From Rhodovastum sp963709085 (GTDB taxonomy: Bacteria > Pseudomonadota > Alphaproteobacteria > Acetobacterales > Acetobacteraceae): 64,000 nucleotides of DNA. Positions 1 through 9,412 of the stretch are shown here, piece by piece. Made by a program: the position numbers and the translations under genes. The notes beneath the pieces are model-generated. The model did no database searches. It was given only the letters and a program-made list of their open reading frames with translations, and was not told the origin of the DNA. Each line of letters starts with the position of its first letter. Positions within the stretch are counted from its first letter, which is position 1. The stretch is taken from the NCBI GenBank assembly GCA_963709085.1, contig CAVPVB010000007.1, positions 2,480,001 to 2,544,000 on the forward strand, given 5' to 3'.

Positions 1-1528
1 GCCGCCGCCGAGCGTCTTGTAGATCTGCACCAGATCGGTCGAGACCGTGGTGGTGCTGTCGGTGAACTGTTGCTCGGCTGCCAGCAGGCTGCGCTGCACG
101 TCCAGCACCTGCAGGAAGTCGGTCACGCCCTGCTTGTAACGGTCGAGCGCGAGCGACAGCGCCCGGCGGTTCTGCACCACCGCCTGCTGCAATTGTTCGC
201 GGCGGTGCTGCTCGGCCTCATAGGCGGTCAGCGCGTTGTCGGCCTCGTGCAGCGCGCCGAGCACGGTGCGCTGGTAGGTCACGGCCGCCTCCTGCTGCTG
301 CGCCTTGCGCAGTTCCAGCGTGCGCTTGAGCTTGCCGCCCTCGAAGATGGGCACGGTGATCGAGGGGCCGAGGGCAAAGGTCTTGGCCAAGCCCCAGTCG
401 GCCAGGTCGCTGAACTGAATGGCCTGGATGGCGGCGCTGCCGGAGAGGGAAAAACTCGGATAGAAATTGGCCACCGCCACGCCCACGTCGGCGGTGGCCG
501 CGTGCAGTTGCGCTTCGGCGCGGCGGATGTCGGGGCGGCGCCGCGCCAGCTCCGAGGGCAGGCCCACGGGCACAAGCGGCGGCACCGGCGGAATGGCCTT
601 CGGGTCGGCCAGTTCGGCGGTCAGCGCCGCCGGCTTCTCGCCGAGCAGCAGGCAGATAGCGTTGATAAGCTGCGCCTGCTGCGCCTCCAGCGTCGGCAGC
701 TCGGCCGCAACGGTTGCCACCTGCGCGGCGGCGTTGGCCACGTCGAGGTCGGTGGTCAGCCCGCCCTCCGCGCGCTGGCGCGTCAGGTCCAGGGTCTGGC
801 GCGCGATGTCGAGGTTCTGGCGGGTGATGTCGATGTTGCGCTGCACCCCGCGCAACTGGATGTAGTCGCGCGCCAGCTCGGCCGCCGCGGTCAGCAGCGT
901 ATCGCGGCGGGCATCCTCGCTGGCGTCCACGCTGGCATCGGCGGACTCGACGCTGCGGCGGACACGGCCCCAGATATCGGCCTCCCAGGAAGCGTCGAAG
1001 CCGGTACTGAAACAGGTTGAAGGGCTGGAAAATGCCGATATTGGGGACCTCGGCGCCGTTCTGCGACTGCCCGGCGCCATTGGCCTGGCTCGCCGCGCCG
1101 CCGGTGCTGACCAGCGACAGCGCGCCTTTCTGGCTGAGCTGCTGGTACGTGTAGCTGGCATTGCCGTTCACCGAGGGCAGGCCCGCCGCCGCGGCCACGC
1201 CCACCGCCGCGCGCGACTCGGCCAGCCGGATGCTGGCCACCCGCACATCGAGGTTGGCCTCGGCCAGGCGCTGCTCCAGCCCGGTCAGTTGCGGGTCGCC
1301 GAACAGCTTCCACCATTGCGGATCGATCGGCTCAGCGACGGGCTGACTGACCGAGGACGTCTCCGGCTGCCCGGTGCCGCGCCAGGCGGTGGGATTCCAC
1401 CAGGGCGCCGGCCGCTCGAAATCGGGTCCGACGGTACAGGCTGAAATCAGCGCGAGCAGGGGCAGTATAGCGACACGTATAACGTGTAGCGAAGCTGCGG
1501 CTGGCGCCGCGGGGGTAGTCTTCGGCAC
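1..1528 (-). pseudogene. Efflux RND transporter outer-membrane factor (NodT/OprM family), frameshifted and cut by window edge
   Basis: Outer-membrane channel lipoprotein of a tripartite drug or heavy-metal efflux pump. A GTG start at 1528 follows a GGAGGT ribosome site (1537-1542). The N-terminus has a lipoprotein signal with lipobox LISAC (Cys about residue 31), followed by TVGPDF typical of the family. The first half reads in one frame to ...NLFQY near 1005; the conserved continuation GFDASWEADIWG and the rest of the TolC-like domain read in the next frame. A single extra base at about 1001-1004 therefore breaks it, either as a real mutation or a sequencing error. The C-terminus lies beyond base 1. 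The inner-membrane and periplasmic pump partners are not in the window and are probably downstream on the same strand. Confidence 0.85.
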
Positions 1529-1695
1529 GGTCAGGTACCTCCGCTGGGGCCATGTCGTCCTGCAACAGGCCGGCACCAAATTAGGCTCACCTGGGTCGTG
1601 GTCAACGCCAACCGGGGACAGGCGGGACGTGCAAGCCATTACGGCGTCCTTGATTTGGATTCCGGCTCCTCGTATCGTCTCCATCGGGAGCGGTG

Positions 1696-2382
1696 ATGGG
1701 CATGACCGAGACGTTCCACGGGGATGACAGATACTACGAAGTGGCGCAGCCCGGCTCGCTTGCCGAGCAACTTCTGGTTCGTGCCCGCAACAGGATTTAC
1801 CGCGACTTCCTGTCCACCATGCGCCCGGCCGCTGATTCCAGCATCCTCGATGTCGGCGTGTCCACCGTGGTCGGCGAAGGCGCCAACCTGCTGGAGCGGC
1901 TCTATCCTCATCCGGCCCGAATCACGGCGGTGGGGCTGGACGACGGGGCCGCGTTCCGGTGCGCGTTCCCGCAGGTGCAATACCTGCGCGTCGCGGCGAA
2001 CACCGGCATGCCGTTCGCCGATCGCGCCTTCGACATCGCCTTCTCCAATGCGGTGCTGGAACATGTCGGCAGCCCGGATGCCCAGCAGGCGTTGCTCACC
2101 GAACTGCGCCGGGTGGCCCGCCGCGTGTTCGTGGCTGTCCCGAACCGCTTCTTCCCGGTCGAGCACCACACGGCATTGCCGCTTGTGCATTATCTCGATT
2201 TAACCTTTCGACTGGCTTGCCGCGCCGCCGGCAAGGCGCAATGGGCGGACCCGGCCAACCTCATCCTGATGTCGTCCCGACGGCTCGCGCGGCTCGGCCA
2301 AGATGCCGCGGCATACCGGACCGGCCATACCGGCCTGCGGCTCGGTCCGTTCAGCTCAAACCTGTACCTCGCGATCGGTTGA
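1696..2382 (+). CDS. Class I SAM-dependent methyltransferase
   Basis: About 228 residues with a Rossmann-type methyltransferase core: a motif I-like strand SILDVGVSTVVGEG (about residues 50-63), an acidic loop after the second strand (VGLDDG), and the FDIAFSNAVLEHV segment that in this superfamily closes over the cofactor. The later PNRFFPVEHHT segment resembles type 11 methyltransferases of envelope biogenesis, but the substrate cannot be read. GTG 1693, ATG 1696 and ATG 1702 are possible starts; ATG 1696 has GGGAG five bases upstream. It is divergent from the efflux gene and about 110 bp from the convergent solute-binding protein gene, so it is probably monocistronic. Confidence 0.75.
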   Translation: MGMTETFHGDDRYYEVAQPGSLAEQLLVRARNRIYRDFLSTMRPAADSSILDVGVSTVVGEGANLLERLYPHPARITAVGLDDGAAFRCAFPQVQYLRVAANTGMPFADRAFDIAFSNAVLEHVGSPDAQQALLTELRRVARRVFVAVPNRFFPVEHHTALPLVHYLDLTFRLACRAAGKAQWADPANLILMSSRRLARLGQDAAAYRTGHTGLRLGPFSSNLYLAIG

Positions 2383-2495
2383 GAGTTTGCAAAGGAATGC
2401 CCGCGAGCGGCCGGCAGACGCGGAGAAACTTAATAATATCAATGGTCTTGCCTTCGCAAATTCGATCGCCCGACGGGCGACGGGCTGGCCCTGCA

Positions 2496-4076
2496 TCACG
2501 CCTTCCGCGCCCCCCAGAAAATCGGGAACGGCGCCTTTACCACATCGACCAGATTTGCGCGCATCGCCGTTGGGTTAAACCACTGGCCCAGCGGGACGAA
2601 CGGCACCTCCTCCCATGCCAGCAACTGGATCTGCGCGCAGATCGCCCGCTGCGCCGGAAGGTCCGGCGCCGCGAGCCAGGCATCGCGCAGCGCCTCGATG
2701 CGCGGGCTGGTGGGCCAGCCGAACCAGCCGGCCAAGCCGTTGCCGCGCAGCGGAAGATGGCTGGCCGGGGTGGCGACCGCCAGCCCCTCATAGGTGGTGC
2801 AGAAGGCATTCCAGCCGCCCTTCTCCGGCGGCTCGCGGCTGGTGCGGCGTTGCCGCAGCGTGGCCCAGTCCATGCTGGCATACTCGACATTCAGCCCGAC
2901 CTGCTCGAACAGGTCGCGCGCCACCTGGCAAAGCGACTGGATGGCCGGATAGTCGGAGGGCGACATCAGCACGACTTTCTCGCCATTATAGCCGCTCTCG
3001 CCCACCAGTTGCCGGGCCAGCGCCGGGTCGCGCGGGTCGGTGAATATCGCCATGCCGGAATCGTTGGCCATCGGCAGGCCGGGCGTGAACACGCCGGCCG
3101 GAACATGGAACAGATCGCGCTCGCTGCCCATCGCCGCCTCGACGAAGGCCGACTGATCGACCGCGGGCAGCAGGGCGCGCAGCAGCTTCGGATTGTCGAA
3201 TGGCGGATGGATATGGTTGAGGGCGATCATGGGAATGACGCCGATGCCGTCATTCACCGCCACCGTCACGCCGGCGGAGTCGCGCAGCACCGGCAGCAGG
3301 TCGATCAGCGGCAGCTGCACCCAGTCCACCTCGCCCTGCTGCAGCGCCGCCGCGGCGGCGGCGGCGTCGGTCATGATGATCCACTCGACCCGGTCGAAAT
3401 TGGCGACCTTGCCGCCGCTGGTGAAATCCGGATTGCCGGCGATCGGCAGGTATTTTTCCCAGCGTTCGTACACCGCGCGCGACCCCGGGACCCATTCGTG
3501 CGGACGGAAACGAAACGGCCCGCTGCCGATATACTCCTTGATCGGCTTGAACGAATCGGTGCGGCTGATGCGCTCCGGCATGATGAAGCAGGTGTCGGTT
3601 CCCAGCGCCTCCAGCACGAACGCGAACGGCTGCTTCAGCCGGATGTCGAAGCGGCGGTCGTCGAGCGGCTGGATTTCGTCGAGCCGCGCCAGCAGGGCCT
3701 GGCCGAGGCCGCGCCGCCGGGCCCAGCGAAGAATTGAGGACACGCAATCGCGCGCGCGCACGGGCTCGTTATCATGGAAGATCAGGCCTTCGCGCAGGGT
3801 GAACCGCCAGGTCAGGCCGTCCTCGGAAAGCTCGTGACCGGCGGCCATCTGCGGGCTGGGGCGACCGCTGGAATCCTGGCCGTACAGCGTGTCCCAGATC
3901 ATGAATCCGTGATTGCGCGAAACCGTGTCCGAGGCCCAGATCGGATCGGGATTGTGCAGGTTGCCCTCGGGCACGAAGCGCAACAGGCGGGCATTCCTGG
4001 CGCGGCCAAGCTGGGCGATCGCCGGATGCGGCAGGCAAGCGGCTCCGCTGCCGACCAGGAAGGTCCTGCGTCGCAT
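2496..4076 (-). CDS. ABC transporter substrate-binding protein, family 5 (peptide/nickel type)
   Basis: Periplasmic solute receptor of about 526 residues, normal for SBP_bac_5 (DppA/OppA) proteins. The N-terminus MRRRTFLVGSGAACLP followed by AIAQ looks like a Tat signal (RRxFL) with a signal peptidase I site. The family core is visible: ASDTVSRNHGFMIWDTLYG, LSEDGLTWRFTLREGLIFHD, and a C-terminal VPFVPLGQWF segment. The start at 4076 is preferred over upstream in-frame codons because the signal peptide begins there and GGAGGAG lies upstream. No permease or ATPase genes adjoin it, so it is an orphan receptor here. It faces the M20 peptidase gene divergently across about 125 bp, which suggests, but does not prove, joint use of peptide-like substrates. 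Confidence 0.85.
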   Translation of the reverse strand: MRRRTFLVGSGAACLPHPAIAQLGRARNARLLRFVPEGNLHNPDPIWASDTVSRNHGFMIWDTLYGQDSSGRPSPQMAAGHELSEDGLTWRFTLREGLIFHDNEPVRARDCVSSILRWARRRGLGQALLARLDEIQPLDDRRFDIRLKQPFAFVLEALGTDTCFIMPERISRTDSFKPIKEYIGSGPFRFRPHEWVPGSRAVYERWEKYLPIAGNPDFTSGGKVANFDRVEWIIMTDAAAAAAALQQGEVDWVQLPLIDLLPVLRDSAGVTVAVNDGIGVIPMIALNHIHPPFDNPKLLRALLPAVDQSAFVEAAMGSERDLFHVPAGVFTPGLPMANDSGMAIFTDPRDPALARQLVGESGYNGEKVVLMSPSDYPAIQSLCQVARDLFEQVGLNVEYASMDWATLRQRRTSREPPEKGGWNAFCTTYEGLAVATPASHLPLRGNGLAGWFGWPTSPRIEALRDAWLAAPDLPAQRAICAQIQLLAWEEVPFVPLGQWFNPTAMRANLVDVVKAPFPIFWGARKA

Positions 4077-4201
4077 CCGTGTGGCTTCTCCTCCGTGTTG
4101 GCGGGCCAGCTTACACGTCTGGCCGACGGTTGCCGAGCGCGCGCCGCTTGGGCACGCTGCGCCCACCCCGACGCGCGACGAACCGACCGGAGCCGAGCCC
4201 C

Positions 4202-5587
4202 ATGCACCCGACCGAGAAAGTCCTCGCCCGTATCGACGCCGGCCAGGCCGACGCCCAGGCGCGCTGGCTGGACTGGCTGCGCATCCCCAGCGTCAGCGCC
4301 CAGCCCGCGCACGCCGCCGATTGCCGGCGCGCCGCCGAATTCGCCGCGGCACAACTGGCCGGGATCGGCTTTACCGCCTCGGTGCGCGACACCGCGGGGC
4401 TTCCCTGCGTGGTCGGCCACCATCCTGGCCCCGGCGGCGCGGCGCCGCACCTGCTCTATTACGGCCATTACGACGTGCAGCCGGCCGAGCCGTTCGCGCT
4501 GTGGACCTACCCGCCCTTCGAGCCGGCGGTGGTGGACGGGCCGCACGGCAAGCGGGTGTACGCCCGCGGCGCGGTGGACGACAAAGGCCAGGTTTGCATG
4601 TGGCTGACCGCCTTGCGCGCCTGGCACGCCGAAACCGGCACCCTGCCTTGCCGCGTGACCGTGCTGATCGAGGGCGAGGAGGAGATCAGCAGTGCCAACT
4701 TCAAGTCTTTTGTCACCGCCAACCGCGACGCGTTGCGTGCCGACATCGCCGTGATCTCCGACACCGGCATGTGGGACATTGACACACCCGCCCTCTCCAC
4801 CAGCCTGCGCGGGATCGACTATATCCAGGTGGACCTGAAGGCCGCCAACCGTGACCTCCACTCCGGCATCTACGGCGGCTCCGCCCTCAACCCCATCAAT
4901 GCGCTGGTCGTGGCGCTCGGCCGGTTGAAGGATGCGGAGGGCCGTGTTCAATTGCCGGGCTTCTACGACGGCGTGCGCGACATTTCGCCGGCTCGCGCGG
5001 CCCAGTGGGCGGCACTGGGCTTCGACGAGGCGCGCTTCCTGGGCGATGTCGGGCTGACCACCCCCTGCGGCGAGACCGGCCGCACGCCGCTGGAACGGCT
5101 CTGGGCGCGCCCGACCTGCGACATCAACGGCATCTGGGGCGGTTACCAGGGACCGGGCGCCAAAACCGTGATCCCCGCCGAGGCCGGCGCCAAGGTAAGT
5201 TTCCGGCTGGTGCCGGGGCAGGACCCGGACAAGGTCGTCGCTGCGTTCCAGCAATTCATGCGGGACGGCGTGCCGGCCGATGCGAAGCTGAGCTTTCAGG
5301 TGTTGGGTGCTGACGCCGGCATTGAAATCGCCACCGACAACCGTTTTGTGCAGGCCGCGTCCGCGGCGCTGGCCGCCGAATACGGCCGGCCTGCCGCCTT
5401 CATCGGCTGCGGCGGCTCGATTCCGGTGGTGGAGACGCTGCAGCACGAACTCGGCCTGGATACGCTGCTGATGGGCTTCGGGCTGGCGGATGACCAGGTG
5501 CACAGCCCGAACGAGAAATTCGAGGTGCGGTGCTTTCATAAGGGCGCGCGGAGCCATGCGCGGTTGCTTGGGGCGCTGGGGGGTTGA
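4202..5587 (+). CDS. M20 family metallopeptidase (dipeptidase-like)
   Basis: Zinc-dependent exopeptidase of 461 residues, the usual length for M20 dipeptidases (ArgE/DapE/CNDP-like). Metal-site motifs are in order: YYGHYDVQP (first metal His and catalytic Asp, about residue 83), ARGAVDDKGQ (bridging Asp), IEGEEEIS (catalytic Glu and metal Glu), SDTGMWD, and the late HSPNEKFEVRCF containing the last metal His. The dimerisation domain is present between them. Substrate is not deducible, although the long form with HYDVQP is typical of di- and tripeptide hydrolases. It is divergent from the family-5 binding protein gene. The stop at 5585-5587 is followed immediately by a GC-rich palindromic repeat. 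Confidence 0.88.
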   Translation: MHPTEKVLARIDAGQADAQARWLDWLRIPSVSAQPAHAADCRRAAEFAAAQLAGIGFTASVRDTAGLPCVVGHHPGPGGAAPHLLYYGHYDVQPAEPFALWTYPPFEPAVVDGPHGKRVYARGAVDDKGQVCMWLTALRAWHAETGTLPCRVTVLIEGEEEISSANFKSFVTANRDALRADIAVISDTGMWDIDTPALSTSLRGIDYIQVDLKAANRDLHSGIYGGSALNPINALVVALGRLKDAEGRVQLPGFYDGVRDISPARAAQWAALGFDEARFLGDVGLTTPCGETGRTPLERLWARPTCDINGIWGGYQGPGAKTVIPAEAGAKVSFRLVPGQDPDKVVAAFQQFMRDGVPADAKLSFQVLGADAGIEIATDNRFVQAASAALAAEYGRPAAFIGCGGSIPVVETLQHELGLDTLLMGFGLADDQVHSPNEKFEVRCFHKGARSHARLLGALGG

Positions 5588-5790
5588 AGGAAGGCCAGGG
5601 CGCTGCCCTGGACCCGCCAAGGGCCGAGAGGCCCTTGGAACCCATTCGTTTAGAGGGTTGTGTGAGGAGGGGGGTGAGGCGGGGCCGCGGCAACTCCTTA
5701 CCCCCCTCCTCACACAACCCTTCAATGAGCGGGGTCCAGGGGCCTCTCGGCCCTTGGCGGGGTCCAGGGGCAGAGCCCCTGGCCTTCCTT
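5588..5790. repeat. Double palindromic repeat (two inverted copies of the intergenic repeat family)
   Basis: Two copies of a roughly 50-bp repeat containing agggc.gccct and ccaagggc.gaggccctt face each other. They are joined by a perfect 22-bp inverted repeat (5654-5675 with 5700-5721, loop of 24 bases). The whole 200 bp can fold into one very long hairpin. The left copy starts right after the M20 stop and the right copy runs to about 5790, just before the ABC ATPase gene. Related copies lie at 8482, 13044, 32155, 48474 and 55385. Confidence 0.85.
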
Positions 5791-5849
5791 CCTTACCCCC
5801 ACGCCTTCGCTCCGAAGCCCTGCACAGTGCGCTGGCAGGGCCTTTTGAT

Positions 5850-6392
5850 GTGACTGTCGCTGCGGGCGAATGCCTGGCCGTAACAGGGCTCTCCGGCAGT
5901 GGAAAAAGCCTGTTCCTGCGCATGCTCGCCGATCTGGACCCGCACCAGGGCGAGGTCTGGCTGGACGGGCGGCGGCGCTCCGGCATGCCGGCACCGGCGT
6001 GGCGGCGGCTCGTCGCCTATGCGCCGGCGGAATCCGGGTGGTGGGGCGACGATGTCGCCGAGCATTTTCCCGATCTGGCGGCAGCGCGCGCCGTCGCGGC
6101 GCGGCTGGGCCTGAAACCGGAACTGATCGACGGTCCGGTGCTGCGGCTGTCCACCGGCGAACGCCAGCGCCTCGCGCTCGCGCGGGTATTGCTGCGGGAA
6201 GCGCCGGTGCTGCTGCTGGACGAGCCGACCGGACCGTTGGACGAAGCTTCGGTCGCCATGGCGGAAATGCTGCTGCGCGAGCGCCTGGCGACCGGCACGG
6301 CGATCGTGCTGGTCACGCACGATGCGGCGCAGGCGCGACGGCTGGGCCGGACGCATCTGGTCATGCGCGCCGGACGGCTGGTTCCGGCATGA
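5850..6392 (+). CDS. ABC transporter ATP-binding protein, YbbL/FetA-like; start uncertain
   Basis: Nucleotide-binding subunit with every ABC motif: Walker A GLSGSGKS, a Q-loop region in YAPAESGWW (Gln replaced in the usual position), signature LSTGERQRLALAR, Walker B VLLLDEP and H-loop LVTHD. YbbL/FetA-like proteins are small (about 200 residues), act with a YbbM/FetB permease, and are linked in Escherichia coli to iron export. The first good in-frame start is GTG 5850, giving 180 residues. The frame stays open upstream, and EALHSALAGPFDVTV looks like the family's first strand. No ATG, GTG or TTG precedes it between the repeat and 5850, so the repeat may have replaced the original start. The stop overlaps the permease start (ATGA). 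Confidence 0.8.
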   Translation: MTVAAGECLAVTGLSGSGKSLFLRMLADLDPHQGEVWLDGRRRSGMPAPAWRRLVAYAPAESGWWGDDVAEHFPDLAAARAVAARLGLKPELIDGPVLRLSTGERQRLALARVLLREAPVLLLDEPTGPLDEASVAMAEMLLRERLATGTAIVLVTHDAAQARRLGRTHLVMRAGRLVPA

Positions 6393-7186
6393 ACCCGATC
6401 CTGCTGTCGCCGACCGACCTCGCGATCGCCGCCACGCTGATTGTGCTGGATGGGGCGATCAGCGTGGCGCTGGGGCTGCGCGTGCACAAGCAGTTGGCGA
6501 TCGCCGCGGCGCGCATGGTGGTGCAACTGGTGTTCATCGGCTTCGTGCTGGCGCGGGTGTTTGCGCTGGCCTTCCCGCCGGTGACGCTGGCGGTGATCAT
6601 GCTGATGGTGGCGGTGGCCGGGCGCGAGGTGGCGGCGCGGCCCGAACAGCGGCTGGTGCGGTTGGGCAATTTGCGCGCCGGCGCGGCGGCGGTGGCGTTC
6701 GCGACCGGGGTGACCAGCGTGCTGGCGCTGACCACGGCACTGCGGCCGCATCCCTGGTACGAGGCCCGCTATGCCATTCCGCTGTCCGGCATCGTGCTGG
6801 GCACCGTGCTGAGTAGCGCGAGCCTGGCGCTGGACCATCTGCTGGCCGGCGTGGTGCGCGAGCGCGCGGCGATCGAGGCGCAGCTTTGCCTCGGGGCGAC
6901 GACCTGGCGGGCGATGGCGGGACTGGTCCGGGCCTCGATCCGATGTGGGCTGTTGCCGGTGATCAACCAGATGTCGGCGGCCGGACTGGTAACGCTGCCG
7001 GGCATCATGACCGGCCAGATTCTCGCCGGGCTGCCGCCGATGGAGGCGGCGAAGTACCAGATATTGCTGATGTTCCTGCTCTCCGGCGGGGCCGTGCTGG
7101 GGGCGATGACGGTGGTGTTCCTGGCGGCGTGGCAACTGACCGATGCGCGCCACCGGCTGCGGCTGGACCGGCTGGCGCGACGCTGA
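6389..7186 (+). CDS. ABC transporter permease, YbbM/FetB family (UPF0014)
   Basis: Integral membrane permease of 265 residues, the family length, with about seven hydrophobic segments starting at DLAIAATLIVLDGAISVALG. The conserved loop GATTWRAM (about residues 168-175) and the segment AAGLVTLPGIMTGQILAG followed by MEAAKYQILLMFL are strongly characteristic of FetB/UPF0014 proteins. The ATG overlaps the ATPase stop by four bases, indicating translational coupling and a two-gene operon. By family knowledge the pair moves a metal ion or a related small solute; nothing here fixes the substrate. Confidence 0.88.
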   Translation: MNPILLSPTDLAIAATLIVLDGAISVALGLRVHKQLAIAAARMVVQLVFIGFVLARVFALAFPPVTLAVIMLMVAVAGREVAARPEQRLVRLGNLRAGAAAVAFATGVTSVLALTTALRPHPWYEARYAIPLSGIVLGTVLSSASLALDHLLAGVVRERAAIEAQLCLGATTWRAMAGLVRASIRCGLLPVINQMSAAGLVTLPGIMTGQILAGLPPMEAAKYQILLMFLLSGGAVLGAMTVVFLAAWQLTDARHRLRLDRLARR

Positions 7187-7394
7187 CGGACGCGGAACAT
7201 ATTGGCTCCCAGATAGCGGCGGGGCGCAGCAGCTGAGGCTCGGCTTGGATGGCCGGGAGCGCCGTGTTACGAAACAGAACCCACCGCCGCCATCCTCGGA
7301 ACCAACGCAAATCCGTAAAGGCGTTGTTCCCGGACTGACGCCGGGGTCCGCCTGAGACTGCAAAAAAAATGTCGTCAGTAGGGAGGCACAAGAA

Positions 7395-8451
7395 ATGGAT
7401 CGGGAACACGCGACTGCCATAGGCAAATTCGTCCGCCTGTTCGCTCTCATGTCGCTGTTGAGCATGCCACGCATTGCCAGCGCCGAGGAGTTTGTCGATG
7501 GGGTGAATGCGCTCAACCGAGGCCAATATGAAGCCGCCATGGAAATATTGACGCCATTGGCCGAACAAGGAAATGCAACGGCGCAATATGACATCGGAAC
7601 CATGTACGATAAGGGACAAGGCGTCGAGCAGGATTACGGCGCTGCGGCGGGTTGGTTCATGGCGGCAGCGGAAGGCGGCTATGCTGCGGCGCAGAATGAT
7701 CTCGGGCGTATGTACTACCTCGGTCAGGGCGTCGAGAAAGACTACAAGCTCGCGGTGACCTGGTTTACGAAAGCCGCGGAACGCGGCAATGTGGATGCGC
7801 AAGCCTATCTCGGAAAAATGTGACTATGCCGGGTTTGGTGTAGAACAGGACTATAAACTGGCGATGAAGTGGTACACGAAAGCAGCGGAGCGCGGCGATG
7901 CCAGCGCCCAGGCGGGTCTCGCGCATATGTACCACGACGGCCATGGGGTGGCGCAGGATTACGCGGCGGCGGCGAAATGGTTCACCGAAGCCGCTGAACA
8001 AGGCGATGCGGAAGCCCAATTTCATCTTGGAACGATGTACGATTACGGCCAGGGAATGGCACAGGACTACAAGGCGGCTCTGAAATGGTATATGAAGGCG
8101 GCCGAGCAGGGCTACGCATCGGCACAGAACAATATTGGAGCCATGTACGACAAGGCGCACGGCGTTACGCAAGACTACGGATTAGCGGCAAAATGGTATT
8201 TGGCGGCCGTAAAACAGGGAGAAGCGGTCGCCCAATATAATATTGGCAATTTGTATTACAATGGTTTTGGCGTGCTGCAGGATTACAAGAAAGCCCATAT
8301 GTGGCTGAATATCGCGGCCTCTCATGGCATTGACAATGCATCCGAAAACAGAAACGTCGTCGAAAGCAAAATGTCCATCAGCCAGATCGAAACCGCGCAG
8401 GAGATGGCGAAACGGTGCGTGAGTTCAAATTACAAGCAATGTGATTATTGA
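7395..8451 (+). pseudogene. Secreted Sel1-repeat protein, frameshifted
   Basis: The first part (7395-7823) has a signal peptide (hydrophobic segment to IASAEE) and then Sel1-like repeats of about 36 residues with the signature A-x-Y-x-L-G-x-M-Y-x-x-G-x-G-V-x-x-D-Y. It stops at 7821-7823 in the middle of a repeat. The remaining four to five repeats and a C-terminal tail with two Cys residues (ending CDY) continue in another frame to 8451. Restoring two bases after AYLGKM gives a perfect repeat (MYDYAGFGVEQDY), so a 2-base deletion or 1-base insertion near 7818-7824 is the only defect. The start ATG 7395 has GGGAGG eight bases upstream. Such proteins are solenoid scaffolds, often periplasmic or effector-like; no partner is evident. 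Confidence 0.85.
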
Positions 8452-8481
8452 AAGAAAATTGGAACCCGTTGATTTCTTAAA

Positions 8482-8540
8482 GAATGGGGTCAAGGGGGCC
8501 ACCGCCCCCTTGCGGGTCCGGCAGAGCCCTGGCCTTGCTT
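8482..8540. repeat. Intergenic palindromic repeat, single degenerate copy
   Basis: Contains the caagggggcc.gcccccttg arm pair and the cagagccctggcctt end common to the family at 5588, 13044, 32155, 48474 and 55385. It lies between the Sel1-repeat gene and the 3' end of the convergent IMPase gene. Confidence 0.7.
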
Positions 8541-8581
8541 TTCGCTAACTTTCGCCCCAACGGGCAGCGCCCTGCCCCCCG

Positions 8582-9412
8582 TCACTCGCCCAACAGCGCC
8601 AGCCGCAATGCGTGCCAGCTTGCCTCATCCGGCGTGCAGATCAGCCCGCCGCTGGTAACCGTGGGGGCATAGGGGCTGCCGTCAAAGAGAGCGGAAAAGC
8701 CGCCGGCCTCGCGGTGCAACAGCCAGCCCGGCGCGTGGTCCCAGGGCATCAGCTTGTGGAACAGCAGGAAATGGCAGTGCCCGCCGGCCAGCAGCCGATA
8801 TTCGTGGCCGGCGCAGCGATAATCCCAAACCGCCGCCAGCCGGGGCAGGTTGGCGCCGACGCGTGAGCGCAACGGCTCCGGCAGGTAACGCCACGAGGCG
8901 GTGCCCGCCATCTGCGCCACCGGCACCGGCGCGGTGACGCGCAGATCGTGGCGGCTTCCGTCCGGCGCCTGCATCCAGGCCCCCTCCCCGCGCAGCGCCA
9001 GCGCGCTGTCGTCGCCCACCGGGTCGTGGATCACCGCGCCCACCACCTCGCCGCGGATGATCGCCGCGGCCATGCAGGCGAACAACGGCAGCCCGGCGAC
9101 AAAATTCGACGTGCCGTCCACCGGATCGACCACGAAGGCCAGTTCCGCCTCGGCCAGGCCGTCCAGCAGCGCGGGGTCGGCAGCGGTTTCCTCCTCGCCC
9201 ACCACCAGGCAGCCGGGAAATTCCCGGCGCAGCGCGGCGGCAATGGCGCGTTCGGCGGCCAGGTCGGCTTGCGTGACCAGGTCGTGCGGGCCGGTTTTCG
9301 TGCCCACGTCGGATGCGGACAGGTGGCGGAAGCGCGGCATCACTTCCTGGCGGGCGGCATCGCGCAGCACCGCCTCGACAACGGCGAGGTCACGCCCGGA
9401 GAACAACGTCAC
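8582..9412 (-). CDS. Inositol monophosphatase family protein
   Basis: Mg2+-dependent phosphatase of 276 residues. The metal-binding set is intact: GEEE (about residue 71), DPVDGTSNF (about 94-102) and the late WDHAPGWLL (about 223), which here has Pro instead of the second Ala of the usual WDxAAG. The family includes inositol-1-phosphatase, histidinol phosphatase and SuhB-type proteins; which one this is cannot be told. It starts with GTG at 9412 overlapping the hflX stop (GTGA), so it is the last gene of the hfq-hflX-IMPase operon. Confidence 0.85.
   Translation of the reverse strand: MTLFSGRDLAVVEAVLRDAARQEVMPRFRHLSASDVGTKTGPHDLVTQADLAAERAIAAALRREFPGCLVVGEEETAADPALLDGLAEAELAFVVDPVDGTSNFVAGLPLFACMAAAIIRGEVVGAVIHDPVGDDSALALRGEGAWMQAPDGSRHDLRVTAPVPVAQMAGTASWRYLPEPLRSRVGANLPRLAAVWDYRCAGHEYRLLAGGHCHFLLFHKLMPWDHAPGWLLHREAGGFSALFDGSPYAPTVTSGGLICTPDEASWHALRLALLGE

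Noticed and set aside
5588..5790. Possible CRISPR-like or rho-independent terminator cluster
   Set aside because: Units are inverted, not direct, have no regular spacers and no T-runs; the same unit is dispersed, so it is a palindromic repeat family.
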